Assembly (NCBI GenBank): GCA_023431285.1
Contig: JAEYXN010000084.1
Coordinates: 1 to 12,416 of the forward strand
Direction of reading: 5' to 3'
DNA: 12,416 nt
Origin: Bacteroidota bacterium
GTDB lineage: Bacteria; Bacteroidota; Bacteroidia; Cytophagales; Cyclobacteriaceae
Shown here: piece after piece, positions 1 to 5,911 of the stretch
How positions within the stretch are numbered: the first letter of the stretch is position 1
Layout: each line of letters starts with the position of its first letter
Made by a program: the position numbers and the translations under genes
The notes under the pieces: model-generated
Databases searched by the model: none
What the model saw: the letters and a program-made list of their open reading frames with translations, nothing else
Told to the model about the DNA's origin: nothing

Positions 1-334
1 GCCGTACCATTTCACGAAGGTTTTCCTCTCCGTCAAAATCGTATGTAAACTTATTTCCGATCCCTGCCATGACAACGATCTTGTCGAGAATAGTCTGGCC
101 AAAGACGAAGTAGTTAGAATATAAACCTGCGAGGGAACGAAGCGGCGTATACCCATGCCGGTAGCGGAAATAGGAATAGATATGTTTCGAACTTTGAAGG
201 GAGAAAAGGAAATAATAAAACGAGACAAACCGGAGCAGCGCATATGCGGGCCAGACCCCAAAATTACGCACAAGGAATACGAAGATGCTGTAGCCTAACT
301 TATTTCCTTTGGACTTTCCCTGCCACTTGGGCAT
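1..334 (-). CDS. LpxL/HtrB-like lysophospholipid acyltransferase, N-terminal part (truncated by window edge)
   Basis: The first 111 residues of a protein are visible; the rest lies left of the window. It opens with a short basic N-terminus (MPKWQGKSKGNK), then a hydrophobic, aromatic-rich stretch at about residues 14-46 that would anchor it in the inner membrane. Next comes a region rich in Arg and Tyr and ending in Y-S-N-Y-F, typical of the lipid A acyltransferase (LpxL/HtrB) family before its catalytic HxxxxD motif. That motif is not reached, so activity cannot be judged. The ATG at 334 is the first possible start, because an in-frame TAA lies four codons upstream. The gene begins 26 bp after the ACP gene in the same direction, so it is probably co-transcribed. 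Homologues in flexirubin and aryl-polyene clusters are thought to transfer the polyene acyl chain to its acceptor; that role is inferred here from context. Confidence 0.82.
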   Translation of the reverse strand, partial: MPKWQGKSKGNKLGYSIFVFLVRNFGVWPAYALLRFVSFYYFLFSLQSSKHIYSYFRYRHGYTPLRSLAGLYSNYFVFGQTILDKIVVMAGIGNKFTYDFDGEENLREMVR

Positions 335-360
335 TGCTATGTTTTAAGATGTTATCAGGG

Positions 361-624
361 TCAGTGAGATGCGGCGACCTTCGCCTCCACACGAGATACC
401 ACGTAGTCGTAGAAATTCTGAAAAGTGGTAATGGTAGCAAAATCTTCCGGCTTCACTTTAAAGCCAAAATTGCTTTCGATCACAACAACCAGATCAATGT
501 AATCGAGGCTATCGAGTTCGAGTGTTTCGCGTAGGTTTGCTTCAGCTGTAATCTTGCCTGGCTCCACTTCGAACTCATCTACAAGAAATCCATTGATCTT
601 CTCTATAATTGCTTCTTTACTCAT
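361..624 (-). CDS. Acyl carrier protein of the flexirubin/aryl-polyene cluster
   Basis: This is an 87-residue acidic acyl carrier protein, the usual size for the family. The phosphopantetheine attachment serine is Ser39 in the motif L-E-L-D-S-L-D, followed by the hydrophobic helix Y-I-D-L-V-V-V-I-E. It would carry the growing acyl or polyene chain as a thioester between the ketosynthase, ketoreductase and acyltransferase encoded beside it. The ATG at 624 overlaps the ketosynthase stop by one base (TGATG), which suggests translational coupling. A GTG three bases upstream (627) is also possible and would add one residue. Its position between a dedicated ketosynthase and an acyltransferase argues for a pathway-specific carrier rather than the housekeeping AcpP. 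Confidence 0.93.
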   Translation of the reverse strand: MSKEAIIEKINGFLVDEFEVEPGKITAEANLRETLELDSLDYIDLVVVIESNFGFKVKPEDFATITTFQNFYDYVVSRVEAKVAASH

Positions 625-1850
625 CACTTATTATCCCACTGTTTTACAATCAAAGTCGAATTTGTCCCGCCAAATCCGAAAGAGTTTGACAAAAATACGT
701 CAATATTTTTATTCATCGTTTGAGCGACAATATTTAGGCGACTTGAATCATCGTCGGGTGTTTCGAAGTTGATGTTCGGTGCGATGAATGAATTCCGCAT
801 CATTAGCATTGAGTACACTATCTCGCTCGCGCCGGCCATCCAGCACTCATGGCCGGTCATTGATTTGGTGGAACTTACAGGCGTCTTCTCAGATCCGAAA
901 ACTTCGAAGATAGCTTTTGCTTCACTGGCATCACCGGCCGGAGTCGACGTTGCATGCGCGTTGATGTAATCAATCTGCGAAGCATGGAGCCCGGAATTTT
1001 TCATTGCCATACGCAAGCTTCGCGCCGGCCCCTGAACACTAGGGTTTGAGATATGTTCACCGTTAGAAGAGAAACCGTATCCGATGATTTCTCCAAGTAT
1101 AGTTGCGCCGCGGCGGCGGGCGGATTCCAGACTTTCAACGATTACCGTTGCTGCTCCACCACTCGGCACAAGCCCGTCGCGATTCTTATCGAAGGGGCGT
1201 GATGCGGCCTGAGGTTCGAACTCGCGCACCGAGAATGCACCAAGCGCATCGAAATTGCCCATCGAAAAAATGTTTGTTTCCTGGGCGCCACCGCAGATGA
1301 TGCAATCCTGCATGCCTTCCCTGATAAACATCGTCGCCAATCCGATTGCGTGTGACCCGCTGGCACAGGCTGCACTCACTGTGAAGTTGATCCCCTTAAG
1401 ACGAAAAATAGTCGCAAGGTTCATGTTCACTGTGGAATTCAGAACCTGGAAAACCGATCCGGAACCCACCATCATCGTATCCTTTTTCTCCCGGATAATG
1501 TCTATAGCTTCGATGACCGGCTGGGCCGAACTGTCGTTCCCGTAGATGATTCCGATTTCGTTTTGATCGATATAATCCTGATCAAGGCCTGCGTTCTTCA
1601 AGGCTTCAGAAGTCGCCAGATAGGCATATTCCCCCTGCTCTGGCAGCATAATCCGCGCACGGCGGTCAAGGACACCTTTCAGGACCGGCTTTTCGACGTA
1701 GCCGGTAAGCCCTGAGCGATACCCCATTTCCTTTCGTTTCGGGTCGAGAATGATCCCCGATTTTCCAGCGTAGAGGGACTGCTGAACCTCAGAAAGATTT
1801 TGCCCAATGCACGAATAAATCCCTAAACCCGTAATTACAACTCGATTCAT
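624..1850 (-). CDS. Beta-ketoacyl-ACP synthase (FabF-like ketosynthase), flexirubin/aryl-polyene type
   Basis: This 408-residue ketosynthase would condense an acyl primer with malonyl-ACP. The full catalytic triad is visible: Cys162 in S-A-A-C-A-S-G, His299 in N-A-H-A-T-S-T and His334 in M-T-G-H, with the supporting Lys329 (T-K-S-M-T-G-H). The C-terminal S-F-G-F-G-G-T-N glycine loop is intact. The segment after His334 reads E-C-W-M-A-G-A-S-E, where housekeeping FabF normally has a Leu/Gly/Ala-rich sequence; this suits a specialised clade. With its active-site Cys it is a true KS, not a chain-length factor. The open frame continues upstream to 1988, but the ATG at 1850 gives the family N-terminus M-N-R-V-V-I-T-G-L-G, and the 46 extra residues look non-coding. 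The stop overlaps the ACP start. Confidence 0.93.
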   Translation of the reverse strand: MNRVVITGLGIYSCIGQNLSEVQQSLYAGKSGIILDPKRKEMGYRSGLTGYVEKPVLKGVLDRRARIMLPEQGEYAYLATSEALKNAGLDQDYIDQNEIGIIYGNDSSAQPVIEAIDIIREKKDTMMVGSGSVFQVLNSTVNMNLATIFRLKGINFTVSAACASGSHAIGLATMFIREGMQDCIICGGAQETNIFSMGNFDALGAFSVREFEPQAASRPFDKNRDGLVPSGGAATVIVESLESARRRGATILGEIIGYGFSSNGEHISNPSVQGPARSLRMAMKNSGLHASQIDYINAHATSTPAGDASEAKAIFEVFGSEKTPVSSTKSMTGHECWMAGASEIVYSMLMMRNSFIAPNINFETPDDDSSRLNIVAQTMNKNIDVFLSNSFGFGGTNSTLIVKQWDNK

Positions 1851-1885
1851 GAAGTGTGGTCGCCAGTTTGGAATACCCCAGAGGG

Positions 1886-1893
1886 CAAAAATA
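1886..1893 (-). promoter_or_regulatory. Possible Bacteroidota -7 box ahead of the ketosynthase
   Basis: On the minus strand this reads TATTTTTG, a match to the Bacteroidota sigma-ABfr -7 consensus TAnnTTTG, 36 bp before the ketosynthase ATG. No clear -33 TTTG/TTG element sits at the usual distance upstream, so this is a weak call. If real, it is an internal promoter that lets ketosynthase, ACP and acyltransferase be expressed separately from the lyase and reductase. Confidence 0.25.
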
Positions 1894-1912
1894 TATTTTA
1901 AATCGGGATTAA

Positions 1913-1945
1913 CGAAAAACAGCGGGCGTCGGGTTGCGTTTTTCG
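1913..1945. repeat. Inverted repeat in the 163-bp gap between reductase and ketosynthase genes
   Basis: The perfect 8-bp arms CGAAAAAC and GTTTTTCG flank a 17-nt GC-rich centre that can pair partly. The arms are A-rich then T-rich, so on either strand the hairpin ends in five U residues, as in a weak bidirectional terminator or attenuator. It lies between two genes of an apparent operon, upstream of the possible -7 box. It could reduce read-through from the reductase gene or act in the ketosynthase leader. No functional evidence is visible. Confidence 0.35.
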
Positions 1946-2013
1946 GTGTAAGTTTCAACGCTTCTCCCCTTTTAACGCAGCGCCGCAACGAACAAATTGG
2001 GAGTAGTCAGAAG

Positions 2014-2742
2014 TTAAGAATACAAACCGCCGTTGATGGAAACCACCGTTCCGGTAATGTAAGAAGCTTCTGGTGAAGCAAGGAATACCACGGCATGGGC
2101 GACCTCGTCGGGTTCTCCGAAGCGTTGCATCGGTATGAGAGACTTCAGCTCATTCTCATTCAAATCCTGAGTCATATCGGTGCGAATGAATCCGGGTGCT
2201 ACAGCATTGACCGTTACATTTCTTCGTGCAACTTCCTGAGCAAGCGCTTTCGTGGCGCCAATCACTCCGGCTTTCGCCGCCGAATAGTTGGTTTGACCTG
2301 GCATTCCCTTGATCCCGGACAGGGAGACCACATTGACAATCCTCCCATAGCGCTTCGCGAGCATTCCACTCACCACCAAACGCGTAATGTAAAAGAATCC
2401 GTCCAGACTGGAGCCGGTGACTGCTTTCCATTGTTCATCAGTCATCCACATCATGAGTGCATCCTGACGAATACCAGCGTTATTGACGAGCACTTCAATT
2501 ACTTTTTCCTTGTTCGCCTCTAACCATCCCCCAAATACTCTCTCAACTTCCTCTTTTGAAGACACATCAAAACGCAATGCCTCCGCCTGCACTCCCTTCT
2601 CTTCGATGAGCCGCATCGTTTTCTCAGCTTCCTCTTCGTTTGAACGGTAAGTGATCAGGATATTGTATCCTTCGCCCGCAAGCTTCAATGCAATTGCGCG
2701 TCCTATACCTCGCGAGCCTCCAGTGACGATGGCGTATTTCAT
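2014..2742 (-). CDS. fabG: FabG-like 3-ketoacyl-ACP reductase (SDR) of the flexirubin cluster
   Basis: This 242-residue classical short-chain dehydrogenase would reduce the beta-keto group with NAD(P)H after each condensation. The Rossmann dinucleotide motif T-G-G-S-R-G-I-G is at residues 7-14 and N-N-A-G at 87-90. The catalytic Ser140, Tyr153 and Lys157 are present (V-V-S-L-S-G; N-Y-S-A-A-K), as is the P-G motif after the active site (V-A-P-G-F-I-R-T-D-M). The fourth tetrad residue, usually Asn in FabG (T-N-L), aligns with Ser112 in G-S-S-L-D-G. From memory the same change occurs in flexirubin-cluster relatives, but I cannot verify that here. The ATG at 2742 lies 10 bp after the lyase stop, so the two genes are almost certainly co-transcribed. 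The 163-bp gap to the next gene is unusually long for this operon. Confidence 0.92.
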   Translation of the reverse strand: MKYAIVTGGSRGIGRAIALKLAGEGYNILITYRSNEEEAEKTMRLIEEKGVQAEALRFDVSSKEEVERVFGGWLEANKEKVIEVLVNNAGIRQDALMMWMTDEQWKAVTGSSLDGFFYITRLVVSGMLAKRYGRIVNVVSLSGIKGMPGQTNYSAAKAGVIGATKALAQEVARRNVTVNAVAPGFIRTDMTQDLNENELKSLIPMQRFGEPDEVAHAVVFLASPEASYITGTVVSINGGLYS

Positions 2743-2752
2743 TCGTGTCAGA

Positions 2753-4300
2753 TTAGTCGTATAAGTGAATAGTAGATCCCAGCCTGTGAAGATAAGCCTT
2801 TACTTCAGACAGTGTTTTGTATTGTGGCCGATCCTCCTGCACTGCGGGAGTGATCTCTCGCATCTCGGTATAGAACTTGGTTGTGGATGTCGAAAGCCGT
2901 TGCTGACACTGAAGGAAATCAATCGCCTGAACAAGAGCCATTGCCTGAACCGAGAGCACATCAAAAGCATTGTCAATCACCTTCCGCGTGATCAACGCCG
3001 CGTTACAGCCCATGCTCACGATATCCTGGTTATCGTTGTTGTTGGAAATGCTGTGCAGGTACATCGGATAAGAAAGCGTCTGATTCTCGGCCGTGGTTGA
3101 GGTGGCCATAAATTGCATCCCCTGTAACCCAAAATTTAATCCAAGCTTGCCTATGTTAATGAATGGCGGAAGCTTTTGGTTAAGCTTGTCATTCAAGAGA
3201 TAATTCAACTGGCGCTCGGACAACATTGACAGTTTCGAAATAACAACCTTCAGCTTGTCCATTGCAAGAGCAACGTAATCGCCATGGAAGTTGCCGCCGT
3301 GATATACCATTTCTTTTTCGTGATCGATCACGGGATTGTCGTTGACTGAATTAATTTCGTTTTCAACGACGTTCCGGACTTCGTACAACGTATCGTATAC
3401 TGGTCCGAGGATCTGAGGCACACATCTAAGAGAATAATACTCCTGCACTTTATCTGTAAAGACGGCTTCTTCAATTTTCCGATGGTAAAGATGCTCGGGT
3501 CTCTTTCTTATCAATTTACTATCACTCAATAACGCACGTATGATTTCAGCAACTTTCGATTGGCCGTGATGATGTTTAACGCGGTTGAGCTCCAAAGAAA
3601 AATGATCATCGAAAGACTTCATGAGCTCGTTCGTCACTGCGGAGAAAAAGATTGAACAAGCAAGCAACTTCTGTGATTGTAAGATGTTGACGATCCCGAC
3701 CCCGGACATCGCCGACGTACCATTCATGATTGCCAAAGCTTCACGCAAATGGATCTGAAGCGGCGTAATTTTTTTTGCATCGAAAGCTGCCTGCGCTGGA
3801 GTCAATTTTCCCTCAACAAACACTTCCCCTTCTCCTATCAGGTTAAGCGCAAGATGCGCGAGTTGAACGAGATCACCGCTCGCGCCAACGCCGCCTTTCT
3901 CGAATATGCATAGTGAGATTTGTTGGTTCAACAAATCGCGAAGAAGCTCTACTGTACTGTGATGGATCCCTGAATAGCCTTGCATGAGGCTGTTCAACCT
4001 TGCCAGCATAGTAGCCCGGGAAGCAAGCTCGTCGAAAGGCTGGCCCGCTCCTGAACTATGACTACGGATCAGATTATACTGCAGCTCACGCTGATCTTCA
4101 TCACTGATCTTGTATTGCGCCATCGGACCGAGCCCTGTATTAATGCCATAAATGATCTTATTGCGTGCATAATCCTGAAGGAATGAAAAATTCATTTTTA
4201 CTCTTTCAAGCGAAGCTCCTTCAAGCGCCACTGGGGCACCATCAAACACAACGCTGCTGAAATCTTCTGCGGAAAGTCTGCGGCCCCCGATGGTGATCAT
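2753..4300 (-). CDS. Tyrosine ammonia-lyase (HAL/PAL family, F. johnsoniae TAL-like)
   Basis: This 515-residue aromatic amino acid lyase would eliminate ammonia from L-tyrosine to give 4-coumarate, the likely starter unit of flexirubin. The self-forming MIO cofactor triad Ala140-Ser141-Gly142 is intact (G-G-V-G-A-S-G-D-L). Other active-site motifs are Y51-G-I-N-T-G, N193-G-T, Y-S-L-R292-C-V-P-Q, N320-D-N-P and the N-D-N-Q segment around 422-425. The residues beside the substrate ring read R-S80-H81-S-S-G. This is the arrangement I recall in the F. johnsoniae tyrosine ammonia-lyase, unlike the HH pair of Rhodobacter TAL. Histidine or phenylalanine ammonia-lyase activity is the alternative, but no hut genes are nearby. 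An upstream ATG at 4345 is possible, but the ATG at 4300 gives the conserved N-terminus. It is the first gene of the pigment operon. Confidence 0.9.
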   Translation of the reverse strand: MITIGGRRLSAEDFSSVVFDGAPVALEGASLERVKMNFSFLQDYARNKIIYGINTGLGPMAQYKISDEDQRELQYNLIRSHSSGAGQPFDELASRATMLARLNSLMQGYSGIHHSTVELLRDLLNQQISLCIFEKGGVGASGDLVQLAHLALNLIGEGEVFVEGKLTPAQAAFDAKKITPLQIHLREALAIMNGTSAMSGVGIVNILQSQKLLACSIFFSAVTNELMKSFDDHFSLELNRVKHHHGQSKVAEIIRALLSDSKLIRKRPEHLYHRKIEEAVFTDKVQEYYSLRCVPQILGPVYDTLYEVRNVVENEINSVNDNPVIDHEKEMVYHGGNFHGDYVALAMDKLKVVISKLSMLSERQLNYLLNDKLNQKLPPFINIGKLGLNFGLQGMQFMATSTTAENQTLSYPMYLHSISNNNDNQDIVSMGCNAALITRKVIDNAFDVLSVQAMALVQAIDFLQCQQRLSTSTTKFYTEMREITPAVQEDRPQYKTLSEVKAYLHRLGSTIHLYD

Positions 4301-4383
4301 AACGATAAAAAATAATGAGTCGCGAAAATAATGAAGTAGACTCAATTAACCGCCTTTGTTGCAGTCAACAGAGGAAGCATAAT
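4301..4383 (-). promoter_or_regulatory. Probable promoter region of the pigment operon
   Basis: These 83 bp lie between the MerC-family stop and the lyase ATG. On the minus strand TATTTTCG (4330 to 4323) is one mismatch from the Bacteroidota -7 consensus TAnnTTTG and sits 22 bp before the ATG, followed by an A/T-rich leader. No convincing -33 element or terminator hairpin is visible. The MerC-family gene reads in the same direction, so some read-through is possible. Confidence 0.3.
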
Positions 4384-4788
4384 CTACTTGCCAGAAGACA
4401 ACGCGTGATAATCTTTACAGAATCGCCAGTTGAGGTAATGAGAAGAAGCGACAAGCAGGGCTCCGCCAACAGTGACGATCGTTTCCATTACGATGGATAT
4501 ATGGAAGCGACCTATGAAGATGAGTACAAGACCTGCGAGGAACAAAATAACAGGACGTGCTTTCCGATGATGCCGCAAATATGCGGGGATGATCGACGCC
4601 GACCCGATGGCGGCACTTACAACGAGAATAAAGCCCTCAAGGTGGTGTGAGTGAGCTTGTGACGACTGCCAGGCCGATAACACTAAAATGACAGGCATTG
4701 CGATGCAATGAATGGCGCACAACGCTGAGGCAGAAAAGCCCAGGACGTCTAAGGAGAAGCGTGAAAAGAATGCCTTAAATGCAACCAC
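4384..4788 (-). CDS. MerC-family (MerC-domain) integral membrane protein, possible metal transport or binding
   Basis: This 134-residue protein has about four membrane segments (roughly 14-40, 51-70, 79-97 and 100-115), the size and layout of MerC. The first segment contains C24-A-I-H27-C28, matching the conserved Cys pair that binds Hg(II) in classical MerC, with a histidine between them. Further candidate ligands are H46, H48 and H49 in the first loop, H117, and C124 in W-R-F-C. No merR, merA, merT or merP is nearby, so this is probably not a mercury operon. Chromosomal Bacteroidota MerC-domain proteins are thought to handle other metals such as zinc. The start is a GTG at 4788; no in-frame ATG lies upstream before a stop. 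That codon falls inside a 15-bp palindrome, which may be an operator controlling the gene. Confidence 0.82.
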   Translation of the reverse strand: MVAFKAFFSRFSLDVLGFSASALCAIHCIAMPVILVLSAWQSSQAHSHHLEGFILVVSAAIGSASIIPAYLRHHRKARPVILFLAGLVLIFIGRFHISIVMETIVTVGGALLVASSHYLNWRFCKDYHALSSGK

Positions 4789-4794
4789 GTTGCA
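4780..4794. promoter_or_regulatory. Palindromic operator candidate, copy 1 (TGCAAC-CAC-GTTGCA)
   Basis: A perfect 6-3-6 palindrome sits across the GTG start of the MerC-family gene. Its size and symmetry suit a dimeric regulator of the Fur/Zur type. A near-identical second copy lies 38 bp away, centre to centre, in the same divergent intergenic region. The sequence shows the palindromes directly; the identity of the regulator is inferred from the metal-related neighbour. Confidence 0.5.
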
Positions 4795-4817
4795 AACATA
4801 ACAAACCGTTGGCGTTT

Positions 4818-4832
4818 TGCAACGTTGATGCA
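4818..4832. promoter_or_regulatory. Palindromic operator candidate, copy 2 (TGCAAC-GTT-GATGCA)
   Basis: This is a second copy of the same 6-3-6 pattern with one mismatch in the right arm (GATGCA in place of GTTGCA). It is upstream of both the MerC-family and OsmC-family genes and could control either or both. The outer half-sites of the two copies also form an 8-bp inverted repeat (GTTGCAAA at 4789-4796, TTTGCAAC at 4816-4823). Confidence 0.45.
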
Positions 4833-4935
4833 GGAAATTTTAAAAGATGTGATCCGGCCATGGAAAAAAGGCCCGACCGCTTCCAAAATTCGATTTAGCC
4901 CCTTACTTAGCAGTTCTATTAAAAAAAACTCTCTT

Positions 4936-5346
4936 ATGAAAAGAAAAGCGACAGCAATCTGGAACGGTTCCGGTAAAGACGGAAAAGGAAATGTAACAAC
5001 GCAATCCACCACCTTGAACAAGACACAATATTCTTATAAGTCACGTTTTGAGGAAGGAGTTGGTACGAATCCGGAAGAGCTGGTTGCGGCCGCCCACGCA
5101 GGGTGTTTTGCGATGAAGCTGAGCTTCGTTCTTCAGGAAGCCGGATTCACTGCAGATGAGATCAACGCCGAATGCGTTGTCACCTTTGATAACGGAACAA
5201 TTGCCAATTCTGATCTGACGGTCAGCGCCAAAGTTCCTGGAATCTCAAAGGAAAAGTTTGAAGAATGCGCGAAGGATGCTAAGGAGAATTGCCCGATTTC
5301 GAAGTCTCTGACTGCCAAGATCGGCATGACGGCAACACTAGCCTGA
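4936..5346 (+). CDS. OsmC-family peroxiredoxin (organic hydroperoxide resistance)
   Basis: This 136-residue cytoplasmic OsmC/Ohr-family thiol peroxidase would reduce organic hydroperoxides. The two reactive cysteines are Cys57 in A-A-A-H-A-G-C-F and Cys119 in N-C-P-I-S-K. The conserved active-site Arg37 and Glu49 (T-N-P-E-E-L) are in place. The N-terminus (M-K-R-K-A-T-A-I-W-N-G-S-G-K-D-G-K-G) and the E-N-C-P motif favour the OsmC subgroup over Ohr. The frame is open back to 4825, but the ATG at 4936 gives the usual family length and N-terminus. It is a single-gene unit, divergent from the MerC-family gene across a region with two palindromes and closed by a strong terminator, so it may share a regulator with that gene. 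Confidence 0.93.
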   Translation: MKRKATAIWNGSGKDGKGNVTTQSTTLNKTQYSYKSRFEEGVGTNPEELVAAAHAGCFAMKLSFVLQEAGFTADEINAECVVTFDNGTIANSDLTVSAKVPGISKEKFEECAKDAKENCPISKSLTAKIGMTATLA

Positions 5347-5370
5347 GAATTTGTTAAACAACTATAGACG

Positions 5371-5406
5371 AAAAAGGCCGGCTCAAAACAATGAGTCGGC
5401 TTTTTT
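5371..5406. terminator. Bidirectional Rho-independent terminator between convergent genes
   Basis: A 9-bp stem (GCCGGCTCA with TGAGTCGGC, one G-T pair) closes a six-base loop, with five A residues before it and six T residues after it. It ends 25 bp after the OsmC stop. Read on the other strand it also has a U-run, so it can end the ABC transporter operon whose last stop is at 5459. Confidence 0.92.
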
Positions 5407-5458
5407 CATTTCAACACAGATCAAATTATTGATAGAATCGGAAGTCAGATTTTCGAAA

Positions 5459-5905
5459 TTATTTGGACACTACGCTCGCGTCGGTAAGAATAAAATTCAT
5501 GTGCTCCATATCATCAGCGTTGAGTTTCAATTTCCCTTTCACCGTAATAAGATCATCAACTTTGAATTTTGGAACAGCTTTGGCAAACTTCACTTCTACC
5601 ACCGACTCAGGTCCGGCGCCACCACAGAAGAAACACTGGCTTTGAGGTACTTTTGAAAGGATGATGAAATTTTCTTCCTCTGATCCAAATGGCACATAAA
5701 AACCTTCAATGGAGACTTCCTTTCCATCGAGTGCCTTGACATCAGGTGGAAAATTCGGATAGAAGATATACTCTTTGAGATTCTCAAAATACTTCGGCTC
5801 AAATTTAGTCTTTGCCAACAGCGACCAGATTTCGGTTTTTGACTGGCTGAATCCTGCCATCGAGACAACAACGAGAGCAGACACAAGAAAAAATCGTTTC
5901 ATCAT
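5459..5905 (-). CDS. Small secreted protein with CFFCGGAGPE motif, DUF3299-like, partner of ABC transporter
   Basis: This 148-residue protein has a Sec signal peptide (basic M-M-K-R, hydrophobic core 5-18, probable cleavage near G-F-S-Q at about 21), so it is likely periplasmic. There is no lipobox cysteine. The mature part has alternating strands reminiscent of an OB fold: G-K-E-V-S-I-E-G-F-Y-V-P (61-72), N-F-I-I-L-S (79-84), then C91-F-F-C94-G-G-A-G-P-E, and I-T-V-K-G-K-L-K-L (120-128). The CxxC pair could bind a metal or form a disulfide. The pattern 'do not break the protein/gene-context with GK.V.I.G...P' resembles DUF3299 proteins that accompany FtsX-type ABC systems in Proteobacteria. 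The gene starts 6 bp after the permease, so it is in the same operon. Function is unknown; an accessory metal-binding role is a guess. Confidence 0.8.
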   Translation of the reverse strand: MMKRFFLVSALVVVSMAGFSQSKTEIWSLLAKTKFEPKYFENLKEYIFYPNFPPDVKALDGKEVSIEGFYVPFGSEEENFIILSKVPQSQCFFCGGAGPESVVEVKFAKAVPKFKVDDLITVKGKLKLNADDMEHMNFILTDASVVSK

Positions 5906-5911
5906 AATTAG

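Noticed and set aside
1851..1988. 46-residue N-terminal extension of the ketosynthase frame
   Set aside because: The conserved ketosynthase N-terminus begins at the ATG at 1850. The upstream residues are basic and low in family character, and that DNA holds a hairpin and a promoter-like box.
2095..2523. 142-residue plus-strand open frame opposite the reductase gene
   Set aside because: It lies entirely antisense to a well-supported SDR gene, has no recognisable domain, and its composition looks like a frame shadow.
4354..4367. TGTTG-CAGT-CAACA inverted repeat between the MerC and lyase genes
   Set aside because: The arms are only 5 bp with a different spacer from the TGCAAC palindromes, and there is no T-run, so it is most likely chance.
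4384..4788. Mercury-resistance operon
   Set aside because: Only a MerC-like protein is present; merR, merT, merP and merA are absent, and chromosomal MerC-domain proteins are common in Bacteroidota.
4749..5021. 90-residue minus-strand frame spanning the MerC/OsmC intergenic region
   Set aside because: It overlaps the start of both supported genes and the palindromes, and has no recognisable motif.
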